Origin: Cyanobium sp. ATX 6F1
GTDB taxonomy: Bacteria; Cyanobacteriota; Cyanobacteriia; PCC-6307; Cyanobiaceae
Length of the DNA stretch: 64,000 nucleotides
Direction of reading: 5' to 3'
NCBI RefSeq assembly: GCF_024346315.1
Contig: NZ_JAGQCS010000010.1
Location: forward strand, 29,553-93,552
Positions within the stretch are counted from its first letter, which is position 1, and each line of letters opens with the position of its first letter. This document shows positions 32,098-40,971 of the stretch, piece after piece. The position numbers and the translations under genes are program-made. The notes under the pieces are model-generated. The model ran no database searches, was not told where the DNA came from, and was given only the letters and a program-made list of their open reading frames with translations.

Positions 32098-34850
32098 GGC
32101 GTGCTCAGCAGGGCACTCAAGGCTTCGGCGCAACGGAGGGGATCGAGCTGGATGGGTTCCACCAGAGGGCCTTCAAACACCAATTCCCGGTAGAGGTGCG
32201 GCGTCTCGGCGGATTGGACGCAGCGGGCATACCGCAACGACTGGAACTGCACGATCCCATGGAAATAGGGCGGGGCGTAACGGGGTTGGTGCAGTTCCAA
32301 TACCCGTGTTCCCGGCCGAGCGAACACCAGGCTGGCCAGGGCGCCGCCGTGGGGGGCCACCACCAGTTCGCTCTCGGCAAGGGCGGCCGCCTGCTCCTGC
32401 AGGCTGAGCGCCCCCAGGTCGATCGGCTCCAGCGCCAGCCCCAGCTGCTCAAGGTGCTCCAGCAGGGCCGCTTCGCCCCATACCGGCCGCCTGGCCGAGG
32501 CACCCCGCCCCAGCCACAGCCGCCGCCGACCAGCTGGCCCCTGATCGCCCGGCAGCAGCCGTTGGCGCAGCCAGTGCTGGGCCTGCGCCGAAGGCCAGCC
32601 AAAGCGACCGGCGTAGGCAGGCACCAGGAGCCGTTCCGCCCGGATATGGGGATGGACTCGGGCGTCGATCAGCTGGGCGGGATCCAGGCCCAGCAGCGTG
32701 CTGAGCACGCCCAGGCGCTGGGGGTCGTTGCCGCCGTTGTGCCAGATGTGCAGTTCCGCCCGCTCCGCGGGATCAAGGGCCTCCAGGGCCAGCCCCAGCC
32801 GCGGCAGCTGCTCCAGGAGCCAGTGGTAGTGGATCTCGGCCGAAAGATCCGCCACCGCCAGCACGCTGCCAGCCAGTTCCAGCGGTTCGCCGCCGGGCTC
32901 GGGTTCCGCAGCTGCCTCCAGTTCGGCCGCCGGAGCCCAGGCCGCCTCGGCGCAGGCCGGCCAGGCCTGGGGGTAGCGGCGGCAGAGGTCGGCGCGCCGG
33001 TTTCCGTCCCGATCCGCCACCACCACCGCTCCGCTGGAGCCCCAGGGGTTGGCGAGGGGCGGCCGCAGCCAGGCCCGTCCGCCGGGCAGGCAGGTGGGAG
33101 AAGCGCCGCTGTCGGCCCCAAGGGCGGCAAGGGGATCGGTGAAGGGCGGGATCCAGAGCTCGCAGCCGGGGGCCAGCGGCTGCCGCTCCCAGGCCCCCAG
33201 GCTGGCGAGGCCGCAGTCCAGGCAGTTGGGCCCGCGGCAGCGCCGACTGACCGCCAGGGGTTCGGGCCGATCACTCAGCCCGTCGAGGACTGAAGCGGGG
33301 AACGCTGCCGGGCCCGGCGGGTGGCTCTCCTCCAAACGGTCGGCGAGTTGTTCGAGCGCCAGCGCCCCGGTGGCCGCATGGGGGCGGTGCAGCCGTGCCA
33401 GGGCCCGTAGCAGGCGGGGATCGGGCCGCAGGGCGAAGGCCTGCTCCAGCCGGGCGATGGCGCTGTCGCCGCTCTGGCCCCAGCAGAGCCCTGCCCAGGC
33501 CGCCAGCAGCTCCACCAGGGCGTCCACCAGGGCGTCCACACCGTCCTGCCCACCGTCCCAGGCCAGCAGTGCCGCGCACCAGTCCAGCCCCTGGCAACGG
33601 ACAGGGGAGACCGCATCGCTTTGCGAGCGCCAGGCGTTCGCCAGGAGCTGTGGCCCCCAGGGCGCCCCATCCAACACAGCTAGCTCAGCGCCCAGTTGCC
33701 GCTGCCAGAGGGCCAGGCCGGCCCTGGCGTAGCCGAAGGCCAGCAGGCTCCAGCCCCGTTGCTGGTTGGCCGCTGCCGTGGCCAAGGCGGTGGGGGATGG
33801 TTCGGGAAACGGCTGGCGGTCACGGCCCCGCAGGTAGCCCGCCACATGCGATTCCAAGCTCTGCCAGGCCGGATGGGCCAGCAGGGTGGCGGAGCTGAAC
33901 GCTTGGCCCTCCCGCTGGCTTCCCTTTTCCACCGCCTGGGCCAGGTGCAGCCAGGTGCGCGCCGGTCCCTGGGGGCTGGCGCCCCAGGCCGTGCGCCAGA
34001 GCTCCTGGGCTAGCGCGTCGTCGCCTTCGCTCCAGGCCTTCCAGGCCGACCACGACCGCGCCCCCAGCAAGAGCTCCGCCTGTCGTTCCGCCAGGGGGTG
34101 ACCAAGGGGCAGCTCCTTCAGCCGCTGCCCCAGCACCCACAACAGCGCTTCGCTCTGGGGGCGCAGCCGGCGACTGGCCCCGCCCGGATGCACCCGGTAG
34201 CCGCACAACACCTCCTCCACCCAGGCCCCGCGCACCCCGGCCAGGGCCAGCCGCAGCAGCAGGTCCACGTCCTCGGCATGGCGCAGGCCGGGATCGAACC
34301 CCCCCACCTGCTCAAGGGCACTGCGGCGCAGCATCCAGGCGCTTGGCAGCACCGCCTTGTGGCGAAAGGCCGCCTCCGGATCGAAGCCGGCCCCCTCCAG
34401 CCAGGGCTTCACGGTGTGGAACCCGCTGCCGCTGTTGGCCCCATCGTCAGGGCCGGCGGCTTCCTCGCTGAAGCGGTTCCAGCCACAGAGCACCTGCCCC
34501 AGCTCCGGCTGGCGTTCCAGCCGCTGCGCCTGGGCCGCCAGCCGCTGCCCGAGGCAGAGGTCATCGCCATCGAGGAAGGCCACGAGCGGGGCCGTTGCCG
34601 CCTGCCAGCCGGCGTTGCGCGCCGCCGAAACACTGCCGGCTCCCTCCATCCGCAGCAGGCGCAGCGGGGCCTGCTGGCCCAGCTGCTGCCAACAGCGCCG
34701 CAGCACCTCGGCCGAGCCGTCGCTGGAGCCGTCATCCACGGCCACAAGCTCGTAACTCACCCCCCGTTGATCGGCCAGGGACGCCAGGGTGGCGGACAGC
34801 CAGGGGGCCGCGTTCCGGAACGGAACCACCACGGAAACCCGTGCAATCAT
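32094..34850 (-). CDS. GT2 + GT61 (DUF563-like) dual glycosyltransferase
   Basis: From ATG 34850, about 918 residues; the open frame upstream to 35084 is antisense to another gene. N-terminal GT2: VSVVVPFRNAAPWLSATLAS, LVAVDDGSSDGSAEVLRRC, VAFLDGDDLCLG, GGFDPGLRHAEDVDLLLRLA. The middle (about 250-600) is helical, TPR-like. The C-terminal GT61-like part has LSAEIHYHWLLEQLPRLGLA, RRRLWLGRGASARRPVWGEA, AALAESELVVAPHGGALASL and RPGTRVLELHQPRYAPPYFH. Two transferases in one chain suggest consecutive linkages. It is divergent from the secretion operon with only 32 bases between starts. Confidence 0.85.
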   Translation of the reverse strand: MIARVSVVVPFRNAAPWLSATLASLADQRGVSYELVAVDDGSSDGSAEVLRRCWQQLGQQAPLRLLRMEGAGSVSAARNAGWQAATAPLVAFLDGDDLCLGQRLAAQAQRLERQPELGQVLCGWNRFSEEAAGPDDGANSGSGFHTVKPWLEGAGFDPEAAFRHKAVLPSAWMLRRSALEQVGGFDPGLRHAEDVDLLLRLALAGVRGAWVEEVLCGYRVHPGGASRRLRPQSEALLWVLGQRLKELPLGHPLAERQAELLLGARSWSAWKAWSEGDDALAQELWRTAWGASPQGPARTWLHLAQAVEKGSQREGQAFSSATLLAHPAWQSLESHVAGYLRGRDRQPFPEPSPTALATAAANQQRGWSLLAFGYARAGLALWQRQLGAELAVLDGAPWGPQLLANAWRSQSDAVSPVRCQGLDWCAALLAWDGGQDGVDALVDALVELLAAWAGLCWGQSGDSAIARLEQAFALRPDPRLLRALARLHRPHAATGALALEQLADRLEESHPPGPAAFPASVLDGLSDRPEPLAVSRRCRGPNCLDCGLASLGAWERQPLAPGCELWIPPFTDPLAALGADSGASPTCLPGGRAWLRPPLANPWGSSGAVVVADRDGNRRADLCRRYPQAWPACAEAAWAPAAELEAAAEPEPGGEPLELAGSVLAVADLSAEIHYHWLLEQLPRLGLALEALDPAERAELHIWHNGGNDPQRLGVLSTLLGLDPAQLIDARVHPHIRAERLLVPAYAGRFGWPSAQAQHWLRQRLLPGDQGPAGRRRLWLGRGASARRPVWGEAALLEHLEQLGLALEPIDLGALSLQEQAAALAESELVVAPHGGALASLVFARPGTRVLELHQPRYAPPYFHGIVQFQSLRYARCVQSAETPHLYRELVFEGPLVEPIQLDPLRCAEALSALLSTP

Positions 34851-34882
34851 TGGGCCCACTGAGCCATGGTGGCCGCTTGAGC

Positions 34883-35983
34883 ATGGGATACGGAACCACT
34901 CCCCCCTGGCAACCCCAACCTTCCCAACCGACGAGGCCCAGTCTGCGCAGGGCCCTGATCCATTGGCTGGGCGGCCAGGGGGGCCCCGGTGCTTCGGCAG
35001 CACCTGCTTCCGCCCCTTCTTCCGCCCCCACCTATCAACCCCAGGGGATGCCACCGGCTGGTTTTGCCGCCCCCGCGCCTCCACCGCCGGCCGATCCGGC
35101 CCAGGTGTTGCAGCAGGCCGAGCGTTACTTCGCCTACGCCGAGCTGCTGGCGCACCAGGGCTCCGGCGATCTGGCCGGAGCGGTCTACCGCCAGGCCTAC
35201 GTGGGCTTGCGGGCGCTGTTCGGCGCCGCTGCGCCGTCGGGTGTGTTCGCGCAGCCCGTGCTGCCCCCGGCGCGATCGGCTCAGGCTCCCAACGCCGTGG
35301 CCCCTGTCCCGTTCCGCGGCGCCCCCCCCGCGCCGGTGTCCATGGACCAGCTGCTGAGGCCCCTCAAGGAACGGCTGAGCACAGCCACGGCCGTCGAGGT
35401 CGAACAGCAGCTTTTGGGGATGCTGGGTCAGGGCCAGCGCCATGAAGACCTCACCAACCTGCTGGGGCTGGCCACCCTGCTGCAGGATCGCCGCGACGAG
35501 GCCGAGCGCTGGTTCCGCGAAACCGTGACCATTAATCCCCGCCATTACCGCTCCCTGGTGAATCTTGGCGGCCTCTGCCTCACCACCGGTCGCCCGGAGG
35601 AGGCGGTGCAACTGCTCTCCCGTGCCATCGAGCTCACCGATCCCAACTCCTCTGAGGCCCTGGCGGCCCTCACCAACCTCACCCTGGCGAACCAGCAGCT
35701 GGGGCGACCGATGGATGCCGCCCAGTTGGCGCTGCGCATCTTCCGCATCAAGCCCGATCACCTCCGCCCCGAGAGTCTGGCCTCCGCCTCACAGACCCTC
35801 GAAGAGATGGGCGATGACCAATCGGCGATCGAGTTGCTGCAGTACCTGCGCGGCCGTGGGGCCGGTCCGGAGCTGATCCGGCGCCTGGCGCAATTGCTCG
35901 AGCGCCGTGGCGACTTCCAGCAGGCGGCCATGGTCTACCGCGATCTGCTGGCCAACCCTGGAGCGGCGACCCAAGCCCCATGA
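34883..35983 (+). CDS. TPR protein, first gene of the secretion operon
   Basis: From ATG 34883, 366 residues; an upstream open extension lies in the divergent gene. The Pro/Ala/Gln-rich N-terminus (about 1-70) is followed by helices and TPR-like repeats (about 190-350; DEAERWFRETVTINPRHYRS, LTTGRPEEAVQLLSRAIELT, MDAAQLALRIFRIKPDHL). Its stop overlaps the start of the PpiC gene (ATGA). The place at the head of a PpiC/ABC/HlyD operon suggests a cytoplasmic scaffold or substrate-handling role. Confidence 0.75.
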   Translation: MGYGTTPPWQPQPSQPTRPSLRRALIHWLGGQGGPGASAAPASAPSSAPTYQPQGMPPAGFAAPAPPPPADPAQVLQQAERYFAYAELLAHQGSGDLAGAVYRQAYVGLRALFGAAAPSGVFAQPVLPPARSAQAPNAVAPVPFRGAPPAPVSMDQLLRPLKERLSTATAVEVEQQLLGMLGQGQRHEDLTNLLGLATLLQDRRDEAERWFRETVTINPRHYRSLVNLGGLCLTTGRPEEAVQLLSRAIELTDPNSSEALAALTNLTLANQQLGRPMDAAQLALRIFRIKPDHLRPESLASASQTLEEMGDDQSAIELLQYLRGRGAGPELIRRLAQLLERRGDFQQAAMVYRDLLANPGAATQAP

Positions 35984-36786
35984 GCGAGCAGAACCTGCCC
36001 CCGGCCGTTCAATCCCTCAGCGATAACCTTCCCCTCCCCAACGCAGATCTGATTCGTTCCCTGGCCGCCGCAGAACTGCTGGAGGCCTACCTGCAGCGCC
36101 AGATGCTGGAAGCCCTCTGCGATCAATTGGGCGGACCGGATTCCGACCGCGCTGACGATCCCAGTGAGGCCCTGCTGGCTTACGGCAAACGCCAGGGCCT
36201 GGCCTCGTTGGAGGAGCTCGATGACTGGCGCCAGAGCCGTGGCCTTGGCCTGGATCAGCTGGAGCGCCTGGTGGGCTTCGAGGCCAGGCTCCAGCGGGCC
36301 AGCGAGACCCTTTGGGCCTCGGAGGTGGCCTCATTGTTTCTGCAACACCGCGCCGACTTCGACCAAGTGGTGATGAGCGTGGTGCGCATCGACGACGCCG
36401 ACCTGGCCACTGAGCTGTTCTTTCAGATGCAGGAGGGTGAGCTGAGCTTCCCGGAATTGGTGGAGAACTACGCCCAGGGGCTCGACCGCACCAACCGCGG
36501 CATCATCGGCCCGATCCGCGTGCAGCAACTCAATCCCCTGCTGGCCAAGGTGGTGCGCCGCTACAAGCCCGGTGTGCTGATTCCTCCCCTCGATGTCAAT
36601 GGTCGCGTTCACCTGATGCGGGTCGAATCCCTCCAACCCGCCCAGCTCGATGGCCCCCTGCAGGATCAGCTGTTGATTCGCCTGCGCAGCCAGTGGCTCA
36701 GCCAACAGCTGCTGCGCTTGCGCCAGCGCCTGTTGGAGGCCGCTTGGGCCAGCCCTGAGGTGATCACGGCGGAGGTGGTGGCCTGA
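35980..36786 (+). CDS. PpiC/SurA-like peptidyl-prolyl isomerase (parvulin) of the secretion operon
   Basis: 268 residues, no signal peptide. A helical SurA_N-like part (about 20-120) is followed by a parvulin-like region (about 120-220): DQVVMSVVRIDDADLATELF, QEGELSFPELVENYAQGLDR, RGIIGPIRVQQLNPLLAKVV, VLIPPLDVNGRVHLMRVESL. Such PPIases sit next to ABC exporters in many cyanobacteria, presumably holding or folding the substrate in the cytoplasm. Overlaps on both sides (ATGA, and TGATG with the ABC gene) show translational coupling. Confidence 0.8.
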   Translation: MSEQNLPPAVQSLSDNLPLPNADLIRSLAAAELLEAYLQRQMLEALCDQLGGPDSDRADDPSEALLAYGKRQGLASLEELDDWRQSRGLGLDQLERLVGFEARLQRASETLWASEVASLFLQHRADFDQVVMSVVRIDDADLATELFFQMQEGELSFPELVENYAQGLDRTNRGIIGPIRVQQLNPLLAKVVRRYKPGVLIPPLDVNGRVHLMRVESLQPAQLDGPLQDQLLIRLRSQWLSQQLLRLRQRLLEAAWASPEVITAEVVA

Positions 36787-39767
36787 TGACGAGCTCCAAC
36801 AGCCTCGCCCAGATCCTTGCGCGCACGCCCCTTCTTCAGGGCTGCCCCGGGCCGTTCATCGCCGCCTTGGCCGAGCAGTCGCGCATCGTGCAGCTGCCCA
36901 TGGGCCAGCCCTTTCAGCGGGCCGGCCAGCTGCCCCCCGGGGTCGCCCTGCTGCTGGAGGGCCGCCTGCGCCGGCTGCTCTCCAAGCCCGGCGCCGCCCC
37001 CTGGAACCTGGGCTTCGTCGAGCCCGGCGACTGGGTGAGCTGGAGCGCCATCTGGCGCGCCGAACCGGAGGTGACCCTCACCGCCTCCAAGCCCAGCGCC
37101 CTGGTGCTGATCCCCGCCGCCGTGGCCCGGGCGGCCCTGCAGCAGGAGCCCACCCTGCGCGCCGCCCTTTCCAGCCCCAGCTTCGAGGAGGTGGCCGTGC
37201 TCATGGCCGCCCATTGGGAGCAGCAGGGCCTGCAGCAGCAGGACCCCCTGCCGCGCCTGCGTCAGCTGCAGCGGGAAAGCCGCTTGCTCAGCCCCGAGGA
37301 GCAGCTCCCCGAGGGCCATCTGATCATCTACAGCGGTCCCGGTCAGCCCGGCGGCCTGCAGACGGGTGAGCGCCTGGCACCGGAATCAAGCCAGTGGCGC
37401 CAGCCCATCGATGGCCTGCCGCCGCGGGTGCTGGCGGTGCCCGAGGGGGCCCTGGCGGCCCCCCTGCCCGCCGATGTGGAGCCCGACACCACCGGTGCTG
37501 CGGCCCTCACCGTGCGCCGCAGCACCTCGCTGGTGGGCACCCCGTTGGAGGCGGAGCCTGTCGAGGATCAGCCCGACCACCAGGCCGCCAGCGATCCGGA
37601 CATCAGCTTCAGTGCCAGGGCTGGGGCCGCCAGCAGCCGCGTGGACCAGGCCCTGGCCTGCATCCTCCACCTCACCGCCTCCCGCCGGATCTCCTTTTCC
37701 GAAGATCTGGTGCGCCGCAACCTCCTCGATGTGGAGGAGCGCCTCGGAGCCCTCAAGTTGCCCCAGGTGGGCCTGCAACTGGAGGCCCTGGGCTTCGAGA
37801 CCCGCCCCCTGCGCGCTCGCCCCTGGGACCTGGCGCGCATGGAGCCCCCGGCGATGCTCGACATCGACGGGGCCCTGGTGTTGATGCTGGCCGCCAGCGG
37901 CGGCGGCGTGTTGATCGGTGATCCGCGCTTCGGCCTGCGCCGCTATGGGCTGCGCCAGCTGGAGCAGCGCTTCCCCGAAGGTCTCGATCTGCTCGTGATC
38001 CGCCAGGGGCGCCTGGAGCGCGAGAGCACCGAGTTCGGCCTGGGCTGGTTCCTGCCCGCCTTCCTGCGCTACCCCAACCTGCTCTCGCTCACGCTGCTCA
38101 CGGGCTTCGTGGCCAAGATGCTCGAAGCGGTGTTTCCGCTGGGAGTGCTGTTGCTGCTCAATGAGGTGGTCAGCAAGAACAACCAGTCGTTGCTGGTGCC
38201 CCTAACCCTCATTTTGGTGGTGGCGGCCGTCGCCGCTTCCTTGCTCGGTGGTGTGCGCGCCCTGATCACCGCCGATCTCTCCGATCGGGTCGATGTGCGC
38301 CTCGGCTCCACCGTGGTCGAACATCTGTTGCGCTTGCCGCTGCCCTACTTCGAGCGTCGTTCGGTGGGCGCCATCTACTACAACATCAATCAGCTTTACC
38401 AGATCCGGCAGTTCCTGGTCGACCAATTGCTCGGCGTGGGCCTCGATGTGGCCTTCAGCGTGGTCTTCCTGGTGGTGTTGCTTGCCATCAACCCCACCCT
38501 CACGTTGATCATCCTGGTGATGGTGCCGATCCTGGCCGTGCTCAATCTCACCACCACGCCGGTGCTGCTGCGCCTGATCAACCAGAGCACGATGTATGCC
38601 TCTTCGGCGGGTTCCTATCTCGTCGAAGTTCTGGGCGGCATGCGCACCGTCAAGAGCCAGAACTTCGAGGTGGAGGCGCGCTGGGAATGGCTGGATCGCT
38701 ACCGCCGCTACACCAACGCCCGCTTCCGCATCACCCAGCTCAGCAGCCTCACGGGCGAAACCGCCAAGCTTGTGAGCCATCTGATCGAGATCACCACGTT
38801 CGTGGTCGGGGCGAACCTGATCCTGGCCAACCAGCTCAGCATCGGCGCCCTGATCGCCGTGCGCCTGCTTTCCGGCCAGCTGGTCTCACCCCTGATCAAG
38901 CTCTCCTCGCTCTGGCAGGCCTTCCAGGAGATGCGCAACTCCCTGGGCTGCATCGGTGATGTGATGAACGCCATCCCCGAGGTGGGCGAGGAGGATCTCC
39001 AAGCCCTGCCCCTGCCGCCCATCCGCGGTGAGCTCCGCTTTGAGGGGGTGAGTTTTCGCTACGGCGACCGCGGCCCGCTGCTGCTCGATGAGCTCGATCT
39101 GCACATCGAAGCCGGCCAGCTTGTGGGCATCGTGGGCCTCAGCGGCAGCGGCAAGAGCACCCTGGTGCAGATGATCGATCGCCTCTACAACCCCAAGGGC
39201 GGCCACATCTACCTCGATGGCTACGACATCGAGAAGGTGCAGCTCGCCAGCCTGCGCCGCCGCATTGGCTACGTGCCCCAGGAGAGCCTGCTCTTCGGAG
39301 GCACCGTGCTCGACAACATTCGCCTCAACAACCCCGACGCCGACATGGAGGCCGTGATCGCCGCCGCCAAGGTGGCCGCCGCCCACGAGTTCATCCTCGA
39401 GCTGGCCAATGGCTACGCCACCCCCCTCGGGGAGCGGGGCTCAGGCCTCAGCGGCGGCCAGCGCCAGCGCATCTGCCTGGCCCGCACTGTCCTCCAGGAT
39501 CCCTCCTTCCTGATTCTCGATGAGGCCACCTCCGCCCTCGACGCCGACACCGAGCAGCAGGTGTGCAGCAACCTCTCCCACACCTTCCAATCCACCACGG
39601 TGCTGTTCATCACCCACAGGCTCACCACCTTGGTGAACGCCGATCGGATCATCTACATGGAAAAGGGTCACATCATCGAAGATGGCAGCCATGCGGACCT
39701 GGTCCGTGCCGGCGGCGCCTACGCCACCCTCTACGCCCAACAGACCAGCAGCCGCGGAGCAACCTGA
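36786..39767 (+). CDS. Type I secretion ABC transporter with CNB-like and degenerate C39-like domains
   Basis: 993 residues. About 10-150: cyclic-nucleotide-binding-like jelly roll (GRLRRLLSKPG, FVEPGDWVSWSAIW) lacking the Glu/Arg cassette expected for ligand binding. About 280-410: C39-like domain in which the catalytic D-C-G-x-A-C reads DQALAC, so the Cys is replaced. About 430-720: exporter membrane domain. About 750-985: nucleotide-binding domain with Walker A GLSGSGKST (about 783), YVPQESLLF (Q-loop), LSGGQRQR (about 887) and FLILDEATSALD. An uncleaving C39-like domain suits RTX substrates with C-terminal signals, as in HlyB. Probable exporter of the two RTX proteins. Confidence 0.88.
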   Translation: MTSSNSLAQILARTPLLQGCPGPFIAALAEQSRIVQLPMGQPFQRAGQLPPGVALLLEGRLRRLLSKPGAAPWNLGFVEPGDWVSWSAIWRAEPEVTLTASKPSALVLIPAAVARAALQQEPTLRAALSSPSFEEVAVLMAAHWEQQGLQQQDPLPRLRQLQRESRLLSPEEQLPEGHLIIYSGPGQPGGLQTGERLAPESSQWRQPIDGLPPRVLAVPEGALAAPLPADVEPDTTGAAALTVRRSTSLVGTPLEAEPVEDQPDHQAASDPDISFSARAGAASSRVDQALACILHLTASRRISFSEDLVRRNLLDVEERLGALKLPQVGLQLEALGFETRPLRARPWDLARMEPPAMLDIDGALVLMLAASGGGVLIGDPRFGLRRYGLRQLEQRFPEGLDLLVIRQGRLERESTEFGLGWFLPAFLRYPNLLSLTLLTGFVAKMLEAVFPLGVLLLLNEVVSKNNQSLLVPLTLILVVAAVAASLLGGVRALITADLSDRVDVRLGSTVVEHLLRLPLPYFERRSVGAIYYNINQLYQIRQFLVDQLLGVGLDVAFSVVFLVVLLAINPTLTLIILVMVPILAVLNLTTTPVLLRLINQSTMYASSAGSYLVEVLGGMRTVKSQNFEVEARWEWLDRYRRYTNARFRITQLSSLTGETAKLVSHLIEITTFVVGANLILANQLSIGALIAVRLLSGQLVSPLIKLSSLWQAFQEMRNSLGCIGDVMNAIPEVGEEDLQALPLPPIRGELRFEGVSFRYGDRGPLLLDELDLHIEAGQLVGIVGLSGSGKSTLVQMIDRLYNPKGGHIYLDGYDIEKVQLASLRRRIGYVPQESLLFGGTVLDNIRLNNPDADMEAVIAAAKVAAAHEFILELANGYATPLGERGSGLSGGQRQRICLARTVLQDPSFLILDEATSALDADTEQQVCSNLSHTFQSTTVLFITHRLTTLVNADRIIYMEKGHIIEDGSHADLVRAGGAYATLYAQQTSSRGAT

Positions 39768-39770
39768 GCG

Positions 39771-40964
39771 ATGGCCAACGAACCGCGGCGCTGGAACCCC
39801 TTCACCAGGCGCACCAAGCCCCAATCCCAGGCCCTTTCCAACCGGGGCGCCGATCGCACCAGCCTGGCGCGGCCCATGGACCTGCGCCTGGAAAGCCGCC
39901 CCACCCCCCTGTTCCCGATGGTGCTCGGCGGCTCGGTGGCGGTGCTGGTGATCACCGCCGTGGGGGCGGCCGCCTTCGTCAAGGTGGATCAGATCGTCAC
40001 GGTGCAGGGCACCTTGAAAACCAAGCGCTCCACCCAGGACATCAAACCGGATCAGCCCGGCGTGGTGACCGCTGTGCTGGTGAAGGAAGGGCAGCTTGTC
40101 GAGAAGGATGCGCCCCTGGTCACCCTCGACACCACCATCCTCAAGGGGCGCCAGCAGGCCCTCTCCACCCAGCGCACCCAACTCACCACCAGCAGCCAGG
40201 CGGAGGTGAGCCGCCTGCAGGGGGCCCTGGCCCAGCTGGATTCCACCGAGATCGGGCTCCAGAGCCAGATCGCCATCAACCGCCAGCAGCTCGAGTCCCT
40301 GCGCGCCCTTGAACGCCAGGGGGCGGCCTCGCGCTTCCAGCTGCTCGACTACGAGAAAACCGAAGCCCAGCTGGAGGCCCAGCTGCGCCAGAACGCCGAC
40401 GAGCGCATCAAGCTGCGGGCCGAATCCTCCCAGCGCCAGGCGGAGCTGGCCCGCTCCCGGGCCGACAACCAGGCCAACACCGTCGAGAACACCGAACGGC
40501 TCCAGCGGGTGGTGCTGCGCGCCCCCGTGGCCGGCACGATCCTCAATCTCAAGGCCAAGGGCAGCCTCGTGGTGGGTGCCAACGAGGTGCTGCTGCAGCT
40601 GGTGCCCAGCGACAGCCTGCGGGCCGAAGCCTTCGTGGCGAATCAGGATCTGGCCTTCGTGCGGCCTGGGCAAACGGCCGACATCGCCTTGGCCGCCTAC
40701 GACCGCAGCAAGTACGGAACCATCGGTGGCACCGTGACCACGATCGGCACCGATGCCCTGCCCCCCGATGCCACCTACAAATTCACCCGCTTCCCCATCG
40801 ATCTCAAGATCGCCCGTCAATACGTTGAATCGGCCGGCAAGCGCTACCCCCTCCAGGCCGGCATGGCCCTCACCGCCGACCTGCGCCTGGAGAAGCGCAC
40901 CGTGCTCGATCTGTTCATGAGCTCCGTCCTGCGCAACACCGACGCCGTTCGCACGATCCGCTGA
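39771..40964 (+). CDS. HlyD-family membrane fusion protein
   Basis: 397 residues. One transmembrane helix at about 45-65 (PMVLGGSVAVLVITAVGAAA), then a barrel-sandwich/lipoyl half (DQPGVVTAVLVKEGQLVEKD), a long coiled coil (about 125-240), the second half (VVLRAPVAGTILNLKAKGSL) and a beta-barrel (PGQTADIALAAYDRSKYGTI). It starts three bases after the ABC stop. It should bridge the ABC transporter to an outer-membrane TolC-like channel, which is not in this window. Confidence 0.9.
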   Translation: MANEPRRWNPFTRRTKPQSQALSNRGADRTSLARPMDLRLESRPTPLFPMVLGGSVAVLVITAVGAAAFVKVDQIVTVQGTLKTKRSTQDIKPDQPGVVTAVLVKEGQLVEKDAPLVTLDTTILKGRQQALSTQRTQLTTSSQAEVSRLQGALAQLDSTEIGLQSQIAINRQQLESLRALERQGAASRFQLLDYEKTEAQLEAQLRQNADERIKLRAESSQRQAELARSRADNQANTVENTERLQRVVLRAPVAGTILNLKAKGSLVVGANEVLLQLVPSDSLRAEAFVANQDLAFVRPGQTADIALAAYDRSKYGTIGGTVTTIGTDALPPDATYKFTRFPIDLKIARQYVESAGKRYPLQAGMALTADLRLEKRTVLDLFMSSVLRNTDAVRTIR

Positions 40965-40971
40965 GGCCCCG

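Noticed and set aside
31749..33293. 514-codon plus-strand frame
   Set aside because: Antisense of the TPR and GT2-GT61 genes, low-complexity.
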